DNA of 64,000 nt, from contig NZ_RAPQ01000009.1 in the NCBI RefSeq assembly GCF_003610555.1, positions 124,001 to 188,000 on the forward strand, in the 5' to 3' direction. Position numbers and translations under genes: made by a program. The DNA is from Marinifilum flexuosum (lineage in GTDB: Bacteria; Bacteroidota; Bacteroidia; Bacteroidales; Marinifilaceae). This document shows, one piece after another, positions 8,882 through 17,705 of the stretch (position 1 is its first letter; the number at the start of each line of letters is the position of its first letter). The notes below the pieces were generated by a model. That model was given only the letters and a program-made list of their open reading frames with translations. It did no database searches and had not been told where the DNA came from.

Positions 8882-9216
8882 CTCCCCAGCTTGGGGAAAC
8901 CCCATCCTATTTTTTGAAGTGCTTCCCCAAGCTGGGAAAGCACTTTATTTTTTCATTTTACGTTTTCCCAAGTTGGGGAAGGCTTTATTTTTCAGAATGG
9001 GATTTTCCCAAGCTAGGGAAGCACCTCTTTTTCTCATTTCGAGCTTTCCCATCTTGGGGAAGCACCTCTTATTTTCATTTCGAATTTTCCCAGATTGGGG
9101 AAGCACCTCTTATTTTTATTTCGAGTTTTCCCATATTGGGGAGAGGCCCTTTTTCTCATTTCGAACTTTCCCAGTTTGGGGAAGGCGTTTTTTTTCAAAA
9201 CTGGCTTCCCCAAATT
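8882..9216. repeat. Nine-unit tandem array of about 41 bp with palindromic TTCCCAAnnTTGGGGAA cores
   Basis: Palindromic cores start near 8882, 8921, 8962, 9003, 9044, 9085, 9126, 9166 and 9204, spaced 39-41 bases. Each core resembles TTTCCCAAGTTGGGGAAG, and the spacers are AT-rich (CACCTCTTATTTTCATTTCG-like). The period is not a multiple of three, so the two overlapping open frames that read FPKLGK/FPSWGR-like repeats are not credible genes. The array lies about 250 bases upstream of the DUF6261 gene. Confidence 0.9.
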
Positions 9217-9463
9217 CTCATTTCGTATATATTTTTAATTGACTATAATCATTTAACCCTCCAATACATCCATCTTATTCTCTTCTTACCTCCCCTATTA
9301 CCTCTTATATTAAATCACACAATTAACCCCACTAAAGCTACATTTTAACTGATAAAAGGAATTTCCTTTTAAAATTTTATTTGATTTTATGATTCCTTTA
9401 CAATATTTTTTCATACATTAGTTTTGACATAAAAAACAACCTACAAACCCAAAACCTTATTTT

Positions 9464-10210
9464 ATGTATCAAAAGATCAATTTTCACAATCTCCAGAACA
9501 TGGAGTTGATTCTGTTCATTAAATCATTTATTGAGATAATTGCCAAAGCCGATCCTGAGCTTCTTAAAGTAAAAGCCCAATACGATGCTTTGCTAGCCAT
9601 TTTCACTGAAATGGATACATTCTATAACCCAGAACTGGCCAACAAGCTAACCAAGTTGATTCAAGAGTTAGATGGTAAAAGAGACCAAGCACTGTCTGGT
9701 ATTATTGATGTATTAGAGGCTTACCTAAAACATTACGACCCTGCCACAAAATTGGCTGCCGAAAGTTTGCTTCATTCTATTGACAATTATGGCGATCAGA
9801 TTGGCAATTACAATTACATTAAAGAAACTGGTACAATTAGAAGTATGTGTACCCGTTGGAAAAACGTTGATGAACTTACACAGGCACTAACAAAACTAAA
9901 CCTAACAGCGTGGACCAATAAATTAGAAGAATTCAACACTCAATTCGACGCTCAATACATGGAGCGAAACGAATTGGATGCCAAATCGCCTGACATTACC
10001 ATGGTTGAATATCGCAAACAAAGTTACGAAGCTTACAAAGCAGTATTAAAATATATGGAAGCCAATGCCTTGTTAAACGGTGTGGAACCATATACTGAAG
10101 TAAACAAGAGCATCAACCAGACGATTGAAAAATACAACCTGGTAATCAAAACCAGAATTAGCAAAAAAGACGAAACTGAAGTTCCTGAAGAGTCAACTTC
10201 CGTAGATTAG
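9464..10210 (+). CDS. DUF6261 family protein
   Basis: This 248-residue, all-helical, soluble protein has no signal peptide. Its pattern (an opening MYQKINFHNLQNMEL, then YDALLAIFTEMDTFYN and a central LTKLNLTAWT) agrees with what I recall of DUF6261, a family largely limited to Bacteroidota with no known function. The start is preceded by an AT-rich leader containing the palindromic 41-bp array. The gene ends at a strong terminator (10236-10260) and so forms its own unit. The family assignment is from memory of its sequence style and is moderately certain. Confidence 0.65.
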   Translation: MYQKINFHNLQNMELILFIKSFIEIIAKADPELLKVKAQYDALLAIFTEMDTFYNPELANKLTKLIQELDGKRDQALSGIIDVLEAYLKHYDPATKLAAESLLHSIDNYGDQIGNYNYIKETGTIRSMCTRWKNVDELTQALTKLNLTAWTNKLEEFNTQFDAQYMERNELDAKSPDITMVEYRKQSYEAYKAVLKYMEANALLNGVEPYTEVNKSINQTIEKYNLVIKTRISKKDETEVPEESTSVD

Positions 10211-10235
10211 TAATAATTACTTACATGCAATTTGG

Positions 10236-10260
10236 AACTACCCCGAGAGGGGTAGTTTTT
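10236..10260 (+). terminator. Intrinsic terminator of the DUF6261 gene
   Basis: AACTACCCC-GAGA-GGGGTAGTT forms a 9-bp GC-rich stem with a GAGA tetraloop followed by TTT, 26 bases after the stop codon. Confidence 0.9.
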
Positions 10261-10342
10261 GGTTGAATCTGTAAAATTAACCAATCGCAACACATAAGTT
10301 AATTTAATACCAAACACTTTACAACACATTAATTTTACTCCA

Positions 10343-11161
10343 ATGAAGATTTATGAAAAAATAAGGCCTTTTCTATTCTTAAAAAGAGACAAGAAGTCGG
10401 TTCATTACAAAAATCTAAAAGATGGCGATAAAATCGAAATTGATGGGAAAGAATATGTGAAAGTAAGACTTCAATTGGTAGATAGCTTGGATATGGATTC
10501 TGCAAAATCAATTGATAACCTGGAAACTGAAAACAGTTTACTTACCGAGCAAAATAAAGAATTGATAGCTAATTTTGAGGAACTAAATATTAAAGCATCT
10601 TTACTCGAACAATTAAACCACAACTTAATAAACCACAGCCAACCTAATTTTTCACGAATAAAAACTCTTGAAAACAAAGTTAGTGAACAAAAAAAGAGAA
10701 TTGACAAGCTACAACTATTATCGAAACGACATAAAGAAAACATCCTGAGATTAAGCATTAAGCATACAGATCTTAAAGTAAAGTTAGATAAGGAAAAACG
10801 AAAAGTAAAAGAGCTGAAAGAATACAATCTTCAAAATGAAGCAAATCAAAAGTTAATTTCAAAATTAGAATCCCTCAACAATAAAGTAATATTATTGGAA
10901 CAATTGAATAAAAACCTGGTAAGTACTGATAATAAAGAAGCATGTAGATTAAATAAACGAGATGCTACAATTACCAAGTGCAATAAGGAAATCAACAGAC
11001 TAAATAAACTAACTGAAAATTATAAATTTATTGAAAAGGAAAATGAAAGCCTTAAAATAAAGCTCGCTAAAGAAAAATACAAGGTAACAGAATTATTAAA
11101 ACAATTACAAGCCCATATAAAATATGAACAGGTTGAAAATACAGAAGAAAGCCTGTATTAA
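10343..11161 (+). CDS. Coiled-coil protein of unknown function
   Basis: I do not recognise this 272-residue protein. Residues 1-45 are basic and may form a small domain (KNLKDGDKIEIDGKEYVKVR). Nearly everything from 50 onward is Lys/Glu/Asn/Leu-rich coiled coil. The coiled coil carries an internal duplication: one segment starting LLEQLNHNLI (about residue 87) and another starting LLEQLNKNLV (about 189), each ending in a KLxKEKxKVxEL motif. No signal peptide or membrane helix is seen. It stands between the DUF6261 gene and a membrane protein gene, both in the same direction. Confidence 0.7.
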   Translation: MKIYEKIRPFLFLKRDKKSVHYKNLKDGDKIEIDGKEYVKVRLQLVDSLDMDSAKSIDNLETENSLLTEQNKELIANFEELNIKASLLEQLNHNLINHSQPNFSRIKTLENKVSEQKKRIDKLQLLSKRHKENILRLSIKHTDLKVKLDKEKRKVKELKEYNLQNEANQKLISKLESLNNKVILLEQLNKNLVSTDNKEACRLNKRDATITKCNKEINRLNKLTENYKFIEKENESLKIKLAKEKYKVTELLKQLQAHIKYEQVENTEESLY

Positions 11162-11240
11162 ATCCATTGTTCAAAAAATAGGGTTTAAATAATAACGAAC
11201 AATTTCACTATCTTCAACTTTCATCAATCATATAGTCCTA

Positions 11241-11696
11241 ATGATCCTATCCTACAAAACCGAACGCCTTCCCCTTAACTTTTTTATGCTGGGCATTAGT
11301 TTACTTTTAATTGGGATTGCCTTAAGTATTAGCGAAGGTTATCAAGGAATACCAGCCATCACTCTGTCCATCCCTTTCTTATTTACCCATTCGGGTTTAT
11401 TGATAGATGCAGAAAACAAGCGATTCAAAAAATACACAGGCTTATTGGGGCTTCGTCTTGGTTCTTGGTGCGATTTATCGAGAGTCACACATCTGCAAAT
11501 TATTCACACACGTGAAACCAAAGGAATGGCAGTACTTTCCATAGCCCGAAACGAAACCAACGTGGTACAAAAACTTCTCCTCATGATGCCACATGAAAGA
11601 ATTGTTCTGTTATCGGATACACATGAAAAATTGGAACCTATGGCAAAAGAAATTGCAACGGAATTGGGGCTGGAATTGAAGTTTCCGAAGAATTAA
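11241..11696 (+). CDS. Membrane protein of unknown function with cytoplasmic PH-like region
   Basis: The 151-residue protein has two closely spaced hydrophobic segments (about 14-31 and 36-53) and a C-terminal soluble domain. That domain (IDAENKRFKKYTGLLGLRLGSWCDLS, then strands with LSIARNE and IVLLSDTHEKL) is reminiscent of bacterial PH-like proteins. No catalytic motif is seen. It precedes mazG by about 100 bases. Confidence 0.65.
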   Translation: MILSYKTERLPLNFFMLGISLLLIGIALSISEGYQGIPAITLSIPFLFTHSGLLIDAENKRFKKYTGLLGLRLGSWCDLSRVTHLQIIHTRETKGMAVLSIARNETNVVQKLLLMMPHERIVLLSDTHEKLEPMAKEIATELGLELKFPKN

Positions 11697-11716
11697 ATTC
11701 CAATCTCCAAACCAGC

Positions 11717-11765
11717 CTGATTTTTTTGGACTTTGGACTTTGGGTTTTGGGATTTGGAATTTGTA
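11717..11765. repeat. Heptamer-period run (GGACTTT/GGGTTTT/GGAATTT)
   Basis: Directly upstream of mazG the sequence reads as consecutive degenerate heptamers GGACTTT, GGACTTT, GGGTTTT, GGGATTT, GGAATTT. This is the same style as the exact heptamer arrays at 3835 and 27828. Confidence 0.7.
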
Positions 11766-11796
11766 CATTTGATCTTCGATTATCAAATACACAAGT

Positions 11797-12573
11797 ATGG
11801 ACAGAAAACTAAAAGCCTTTGAGCGCTTATTGGATATAATGGATCAACTTCGCGAAGGTTGTCCCTGGGATAAAAAACAAACATTCGAAAGCCTTAGAAC
11901 CCTTACCATTGAAGAAACCTACGAGTTAGCCGACTCCATTCTTAAAGGAGACAAGCAAGAAATTAAAAAGGAATTGGGCGACATTTTGCTACACATTGTG
12001 TTTTACGCAAAAATTGGCTCGGAAACCAAAGATTTCGACATTGCCGATGTTTGCGATGGCATTAGCGAAAAGCTGATTTATCGTCATCCACACATTTTTA
12101 GCGACACCAAAGTTGCCGATGCCAAAGAAGTGGAAGAAAACTGGGAACAGTTGAAACTAAAAGAAAAAGGTGGTAACAAATCGGTACTCGAAGGAGTTCC
12201 TCAGTCTCTGCCTGCCTTGGTAAAAGCAAACCGTATTCAGGATAAAGTACGTGGTGTTGGTTTCGATTGGGACGAAAAAGAACAGGTTTGGGAAAAGGTG
12301 AAAGAGGAAGTAAACGAGGTGGAAAGCGAAATCCGTAAAGGCGATCAGGATAAGATGGAGCAAGAATTTGGCGATTTGTTCTTCTCTTTAATCAATGCAG
12401 CGCGTTTGTATGGCGTTAATCCCGAGAATGCTTTGGAAAGAACCAATCAGAAGTTCATGAAACGATTCAATTACCTTGAAAGCAAAACCCTTAAACAGGG
12501 ACTAAACCTAAAAGAGATGAATTTGGAAGAAATGGATGAGATTTGGGAAGAGGCAAAGCAATTTGATAAGTAA
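11797..12573 (+). CDS. mazG: Nucleoside triphosphate pyrophosphohydrolase MazG
   Basis: The 258-residue, two-domain MazG removes pyrophosphate from (d)NTPs and acts as a housecleaning or stress enzyme. Both all-alpha MazG modules are present (about 20-105 and 160-235). The N-terminal one has GCPWDKKQT and the metal-binding pattern E39-E40-x-x-E43 with E59-L-G-D62. The C-terminal one has EVNEVESEI followed by EFGDLFFSLINAARL. Length is normal for the E. coli-type enzyme. It ends at a strong terminator. Confidence 0.95.
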   Translation: MDRKLKAFERLLDIMDQLREGCPWDKKQTFESLRTLTIEETYELADSILKGDKQEIKKELGDILLHIVFYAKIGSETKDFDIADVCDGISEKLIYRHPHIFSDTKVADAKEVEENWEQLKLKEKGGNKSVLEGVPQSLPALVKANRIQDKVRGVGFDWDEKEQVWEKVKEEVNEVESEIRKGDQDKMEQEFGDLFFSLINAARLYGVNPENALERTNQKFMKRFNYLESKTLKQGLNLKEMNLEEMDEIWEEAKQFDK

Positions 12574-12600
12574 GAGTTGCAAGATTCATACTACAAGAAA

Positions 12601-12639
12601 ACAGCGCTAAATTGAATTAACAATTTAGCGCTGTTTTTT
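12601..12639 (+). terminator. Intrinsic terminator of mazG
   Basis: ACAGCGCTAAATTG and its exact complement form a 14-bp stem around AATTAA, followed by TTTTTT. It lies 27 bases beyond the mazG stop. Confidence 0.92.
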
Positions 12640-12685
12640 GTTTTAAAACTTTTAACTTTAGACTTCAACACTTTTAACTTTCTCT

Positions 12686-13978
12686 ATGAACATTCTTCAA
12701 ATCATACCGGGTTCGGGCGGCAGCTTTTATTGCGGCAATTGCTTACGCGATGACAAATTCTATTTAGCAATGAAAAAACAAGGACATCAGGTAACCAAAT
12801 TGCCCATGTACCTTCCCCTGTTTTCGGATGAACATGATCTGAATGAAATTCCTGTTTTTTATGGAGCCATCAGCATTTATTTGAAGCAACTCTACCCTAT
12901 TTTCCAGAAAGCTCCTGCCTGGGTAGACAAACTTCTCAACTCGAAACCCATGCTTAAATTGGCTGCGAGTATGGCAGGCTCCACCAGCGCGAAAGGATTG
13001 GAAGAGATGACCATATCCATGCTAATGGGTGAAGAAGGCAAGCAGAAAGAAGAGCTACACCGAATGGTAAGTTGGATGGCAGAACACCTACATCCAGATG
13101 TACTGCATTTATCAAATGCTTTGTTGTTAGGTTTGGCTCCAAAGCTTCGAGAAGTATTTCCCGATGCTGTAATTGTTTGTTCCTTGCAAGATGAAGATGT
13201 TTGGGTGGATGCCATGAACGATTCGTTCAGAAACAAAATCTGGAAATTAATGAGCGAGAAAGCTGAAGCGGTTGATGGTTTTATTGCAGTTTCCGATTTT
13301 TACGCAAAAGTTTCATTGGAGAAGATGGACATCCCTGAAAGCAAAGTTTTCATTAATCACTTGGGAGTTGAACCAAGCGAGTACCAGGTAAAAGCATTTG
13401 AAGAAAAACAAAGAAACATAGGATACATCTCAAGAATGTGTGAAGCCAATGGCTTCGACATCATGATAGATGCATTCATTCTTCTGAAACAAGACAAAGA
13501 GTTTGAAGATGTTCAACTCATTTTAACGGGTGGATCTACCGGCGATGACAAAGGCATATTGAACGAAACAGAGAAAAAGCTTAAAAATGCTAAGCTTTGG
13601 AATGATGTAGAATTCCATGAAGATTTCGATGGAAGCGGACGCCACAATTTCTTTAGCAAAGTACAAATGATTTCTGTACCGGTACGCAATGGTGAAGCTT
13701 TTGGCTTATATCTCCTGGAAAGTATGGCATCAGGTGTACCAGTGGTGCAACCCAAACTGGGGGCATTCCCTGAAATCGTTGATAAATCGAAAGGTGGAAT
13801 CATTTACGGGCACAATAGCAAAGAAAATCTTTGCGATGCTTTAAAAATCTTATTAAGAGATCAGAATCAACTGAAACAACTCTCCTTAGATTGTAGAATT
13901 GGTGTGGAAAATGAATTCAACATCGTGAATCAAACCCAAAGCCTTCTGAACATTTACAATCAACTCAAGAGAAATTAA
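12686..13978 (+). CDS. Glycosyltransferase, GT4-like
   Basis: The 430-residue protein has a two-domain GT-B layout. The N-terminal domain opens with a glycine-rich loop, PGSGGSFYCGNC (8-19). The C-terminal glycosyltransferase group 1 domain carries PVRNGEAFGLYLLESMASG and VPVVQPKLGAFPEIV, the EX7E-like nucleotide-sugar site. It has no signal peptide and is likely cytoplasmic. The sugar and acceptor cannot be inferred. It is not inside a polysaccharide cluster. The gene converges on the acyl-CoA ligase and shares its terminator. Confidence 0.88.
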   Translation: MNILQIIPGSGGSFYCGNCLRDDKFYLAMKKQGHQVTKLPMYLPLFSDEHDLNEIPVFYGAISIYLKQLYPIFQKAPAWVDKLLNSKPMLKLAASMAGSTSAKGLEEMTISMLMGEEGKQKEELHRMVSWMAEHLHPDVLHLSNALLLGLAPKLREVFPDAVIVCSLQDEDVWVDAMNDSFRNKIWKLMSEKAEAVDGFIAVSDFYAKVSLEKMDIPESKVFINHLGVEPSEYQVKAFEEKQRNIGYISRMCEANGFDIMIDAFILLKQDKEFEDVQLILTGGSTGDDKGILNETEKKLKNAKLWNDVEFHEDFDGSGRHNFFSKVQMISVPVRNGEAFGLYLLESMASGVPVVQPKLGAFPEIVDKSKGGIIYGHNSKENLCDALKILLRDQNQLKQLSLDCRIGVENEFNIVNQTQSLLNIYNQLKRN

Positions 13979-14030
13979 TTTTCTAAATCAATCATATCTA
14001 CTCTTTCTTAAAAGAGAATTGCATAAAATA

Positions 14031-14060
14031 CAAAAGGCCGATCAGTTGATCAGCCTTTTG
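14031..14060. terminator. Bidirectional terminator between glycosyltransferase and acyl-CoA ligase
   Basis: CAAAAGGCCGATCA and TGATCAGCCTTTTG pair over 14 positions with one mismatch around a two-base loop. Purine- and T-rich flanks on both sides fit two convergent genes. Confidence 0.8.
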
Positions 14061-14063
14061 TTA

Positions 14064-15707
14064 TTAGTAGTATAAAAATCGTTTTATCTTATGCGTTGCT
14101 GTTTTTTGAAATGGATCAACATGTGCAACCACCATCTGAACCTGAGAGAACTTGTTAACTCGAGAATTCACATAAACCTGCAATTCTTCTATCAGTTCGT
14201 CAACAGTATGATCTACATAGTCTTCCACCTCTTTTTTCAGATATTTGTATTGTTGCTCAAGCTCTTCGTAGTTAAAGTGAACCATTGCCACCAACTTGCC
14301 TTTTTTCTCCACTACAATCGATTCAACAACATGCTTAAAGTTGTTGATTACTGATTCAATCTCTTCCGGGTAAATGTTTTCCCCACTTGCGCCAACAATC
14401 ATATTCTTTAATCTACCTTCTATGTACAAGTAGTTGTCCTTGTCCATTTTGGCCAAGTCTCCAGTTTTAAACCAACCATCTTCGGTTAGAACCTCTTTGG
14501 TTTTCTCTGGCTCTTTGTAATATCCCATCATCACATTATCACCTTTGGCCCAAACTTCACCAATTTGAGTTACAGGATCAGGATTGTGAATTTTCAACTC
14601 TACCCCCATTAATGCTGGTCCTGTAGATTGATATTTGGTCTTCGACGGACCAATCCCCGCCAACAAAGGTGCAGTTTCCGTTAAACCATAACCTATTGCA
14701 TAAGGAAATTTAGCTTCGCGCAAAAATCTTTCCACATTCGAATTCAACTTGGCTCCACCAATTCCAAAGAAGGTTAATTCTCCACCAAAGGTTTGCATTA
14801 GCTTTTTACCTGCTATGGCATTTAATCTTTTGCGGAAGAAAGGTACCTTATACAAGAATCTTGTAATGGCTTTCGAATTGATAGACGGAAGTACTTTCCC
14901 CTGGTAGATCTTCTCAATAATCAGCGGAACTGAAAACATCACAGTAGGCTTAACTTCCTTAAGTGCAGAAATTAACAAAGAAGGAACCGGAGTTTTTCCC
15001 AAATAATAGATACATGCTCCAGCAATCATTGGAATTACATAGCCCAAAGTATTTTCATAGGTATGCGATAAAGGAAGTATTGACAAAAATCGATCTGTTT
15101 CATCAATTGGATGAATAGTTTTAGATCGAGCGGCATTCGAACAGATGTTCTTATGCGATAACATTACTCCTTTAGAATTACCTGTGGTTCCCGAAGTATA
15201 TATAATAGCAGCCAAATCATTTTCTTCAACTGCGTATTTTCTTTCAATTTGAATATTAGCATCAAATTTAAAATCTGCTGCATCTTCCCCAATCAATGAG
15301 TAATCCTCAATTGCAATTTTATATTGTAGATTCTCTGCTTCTATTTTCCCCAATTTTGGAAGTAGTCCTTTGGAAACCAATACGACTTTTGCTTCAGAGT
15401 GCTTAAGGATATTTTCAATTTCACCAATACTAAAATCAGGCAACATAGGCACTACAACAGCTCCCATAAAAACCGTTGCATAATAGGCCATTCCCCAATT
15501 GGGCATATTGGTACTTAAAAGTGCTACTTTATCTCCCGGCTTTATTCCGAGTTTCTCATAAAATGCCATTAATGATTTAATCGTAGCATCAACCTCTTTA
15601 TAAGTAAATGGTTTTTGTCCGACTAAAGCCATTGCATTACAATCACCAAACTTTTGAACTGAATTTTCAAAGAGAGAAGGGAATGTAAATTTATTGTTAT
15701 TTTCCAT
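14064..15707 (-). CDS. AMP-binding long-chain acyl-CoA ligase
   Basis: The 547-residue adenylate-forming enzyme should activate fatty acids to acyl-CoA through acyl-AMP. It shows the P-loop IIYTSGTTGNSKG (168-180), GYGLTETAPL for substrate and adenine contacts, GWFKTGDLAKMD, and the hinge GRLKNMIVGASGENIYPEEIE. The C-terminal catalytic Lys region THKIKR is also present. It is about 50-100 residues shorter than FadD/eukaryotic ACSL forms, common for Bacteroidota paralogues. It begins opposite an exported amidase gene across a 376-base shared upstream region. Confidence 0.92.
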   Translation of the reverse strand: MENNNKFTFPSLFENSVQKFGDCNAMALVGQKPFTYKEVDATIKSLMAFYEKLGIKPGDKVALLSTNMPNWGMAYYATVFMGAVVVPMLPDFSIGEIENILKHSEAKVVLVSKGLLPKLGKIEAENLQYKIAIEDYSLIGEDAADFKFDANIQIERKYAVEENDLAAIIYTSGTTGNSKGVMLSHKNICSNAARSKTIHPIDETDRFLSILPLSHTYENTLGYVIPMIAGACIYYLGKTPVPSLLISALKEVKPTVMFSVPLIIEKIYQGKVLPSINSKAITRFLYKVPFFRKRLNAIAGKKLMQTFGGELTFFGIGGAKLNSNVERFLREAKFPYAIGYGLTETAPLLAGIGPSKTKYQSTGPALMGVELKIHNPDPVTQIGEVWAKGDNVMMGYYKEPEKTKEVLTEDGWFKTGDLAKMDKDNYLYIEGRLKNMIVGASGENIYPEEIESVINNFKHVVESIVVEKKGKLVAMVHFNYEELEQQYKYLKKEVEDYVDHTVDELIEELQVYVNSRVNKFSQVQMVVAHVDPFQKTATHKIKRFLYY

Positions 15708-16083
15708 TTTTCTGGTCTTAAGGTTTGAGCAATTTCAAGCACTGTGTATAGGCTTTTTAAATGATTTGCTCCCATGCAAGTTATAAAAAATATCATTCGA
15801 GCTATCTTTTTTAGGCTTTTAGCACTTCTATGAATTAAATATTCTTTTGTTCTGTTTATCCAAAGCACCCTCTTAACGACCTAATAATAGGGCAATAATC
15901 ACATGTCAAACATTCATTTTTATTCATAAAGATTTTAACCTCACAAATCTTGAAATTATTCTTTTTTTAATACATTTATTGTTCTAATCAAGAAACAACA
16001 CACCAAGCAAGCAACAAATTGAATGATCCTTTTCACCCATTGATGATTCTTTATACTTGTAAGCACCTAAGACCTATTTAACT
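15708..16083. other. Divergent upstream region of the acyl-CoA ligase and amidase genes
   Basis: No gene is credible here. A near-match to the -7 box (TATACTTG, 16052-16059) lies 25 bases before the amidase start but without a properly spaced TTG. No inverted repeat or other site stands out. Confidence 0.4.
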
Positions 16084-17700
16084 ATGAAACGTCGTCACTT
16101 TATATCACTATCAGCATTAGCCGCACCAATGCTAGCGGGACTAGGAATTTCTTCCTGCAATACTACCACTTCGAGTAATGAAGTTGAGGAACACCCTAAT
16201 TTTAACGATTTTAAATACAATGAGAAAAGCATCTCAGAACTTCAACAGCTGATGGATGCTGGAAAATTAACTTGTGAAGAATTGGTGATAGAATATCTAG
16301 ATAGGATTGAAAAAATAGATAAAAATGGTCCCGGCTTAAATTCAGTTATCGATATCAATCATGATGCTTTACCTCTAGCCAGACAACTTGATGAAGAAAG
16401 AAAAAGCGGTCTTTTACGTGGTGCATTACATGGAATCCCAATTCTATTAAAAGATAATATAGACACAGCAGATAAAATGATGACAACTGCAGGTTCCTTT
16501 GCTTTAGAGGGGAATTTTGCTGACCAAGATGCCTTCATTGTAAAACAACTAAGAAAATCAGGTGCTTTAATATTGGGCAAAACCAATTTAAGCGAATGGG
16601 CCAACTTTAGAAGCACACGTTCGTCGAGTGGATGGAGTGGACGAGGCGGACAAACTCACAATCCTTATGTCATTGATCGATCACCTTGTGGTTCAAGCTC
16701 TGGATCGGGAGTTGCCGTTGCTGCCAACTTATGTGTTGCAGCAGTAGGAACAGAAACCGATGGTTCTGTTGTATGTCCATCCGGACATAATGGCATTGTT
16801 GGTATCAAACCCACCTTAGGAATGGTAAGCAGAACTGGCATTATTCCTATTGCTCATTCGCAAGATACCGCCGGACCAATGGCGAAATCTGTTAGCGATG
16901 CAGCTATTCTACTGGAAGTTATGAGTGGAGCAGATCAAAATGACAATATCACACTAAACAAGAAGAACAAAGCATTTAATTACATTGCAAACCTGAAAAA
17001 GGATGCCTTAAAAGGAAAACGAATCGGGATTGTTCGAGCAATGATGGGATTCCACTCAGAAGTAGATAAAATCATAGAACAAGCCATTGAAGACATCAAA
17101 TCAGCAGGAGCTGAAGTAATTGATGTTGAACTGGAAAACCTGAACCAATATGGCAATGAGGAATATGAAGTATTGCTCTACGAATTCAAACATGACTTAA
17201 ACGAATACCTGAGCAAATGTAAATTCCCTATTGTAAAAAGCCTGGATGACATTATCAAATTCAATGAGCAATATAAGGATCGTGAAATGCCTTGGTTTGG
17301 TCAGGAAATACTGGAAATGGCCAACAAAAAGGGTGATTTGAATGAAAAAGAATATTTGGAAGCATTGACAAAAAGTAAAAAGTTATCGGGTGAATTAGGA
17401 ATTGATTACACACTAAAAAAATACAATGTAGATGCGCTAATGGCTCCTACCAATGGTCCTGCCTGGAATATCGATCTTGTAAATGGTGATCACTACGGCG
17501 GAGGAAGCAGTCAACCTGCAGCAGTTTCTGGTTATCCAAACATTACTATTCCCGCCGGATTTGTACACAGTCTTCCTATTGGAGTATCATTTTTTGCTGA
17601 AGCCTTCTCCGAAGAAAAATTGATTCAACTGGCATACTCTTACGAACAAAACACCATGCACAGAAGAGCTCCGGAGTTCTATTCAACAATTATGCAATAG
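16084..17700 (+). CDS. Exported amidase (amidase signature family)
   Basis: The 538-residue protein starts with a twin-arginine-like motif (KRRHFI) and a lipobox ISSC ending at Cys25, so it is probably a Tat-exported lipoprotein. The amidase-signature domain spans about 45-530 and shows the Ser-cisSer-Lys triad. Lys123 lies in GIPILLKDNID, the cis-Ser (about 205) in SPCGSSSGSG, and the nucleophile Ser228 in GTETDGS. The substrate is unknown; related enzymes hydrolyse small amides or peptide amides. The gene runs convergently into the TPR kinase with only five bases between the stops. Confidence 0.9.
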   Translation: MKRRHFISLSALAAPMLAGLGISSCNTTTSSNEVEEHPNFNDFKYNEKSISELQQLMDAGKLTCEELVIEYLDRIEKIDKNGPGLNSVIDINHDALPLARQLDEERKSGLLRGALHGIPILLKDNIDTADKMMTTAGSFALEGNFADQDAFIVKQLRKSGALILGKTNLSEWANFRSTRSSSGWSGRGGQTHNPYVIDRSPCGSSSGSGVAVAANLCVAAVGTETDGSVVCPSGHNGIVGIKPTLGMVSRTGIIPIAHSQDTAGPMAKSVSDAAILLEVMSGADQNDNITLNKKNKAFNYIANLKKDALKGKRIGIVRAMMGFHSEVDKIIEQAIEDIKSAGAEVIDVELENLNQYGNEEYEVLLYEFKHDLNEYLSKCKFPIVKSLDDIIKFNEQYKDREMPWFGQEILEMANKKGDLNEKEYLEALTKSKKLSGELGIDYTLKKYNVDALMAPTNGPAWNIDLVNGDHYGGGSSQPAAVSGYPNITIPAGFVHSLPIGVSFFAEAFSEEKLIQLAYSYEQNTMHRRAPEFYSTIMQ

Positions 17701-17705
17701 AGATT

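Noticed and set aside
8882-9216. CRISPR array.
   Set aside because: Spacer-like segments are themselves repeated and AT-rich, units are palindromic with mismatches, and no cas gene is present.
8842-9348. Open frames on the plus strand reading FPKLGK/FPSWGR-type repeats (also 8919-9242).
   Set aside because: They come from the 41-bp palindromic array, whose period is not a multiple of three. Two frames are open at once because the T-rich units lack stop codons.
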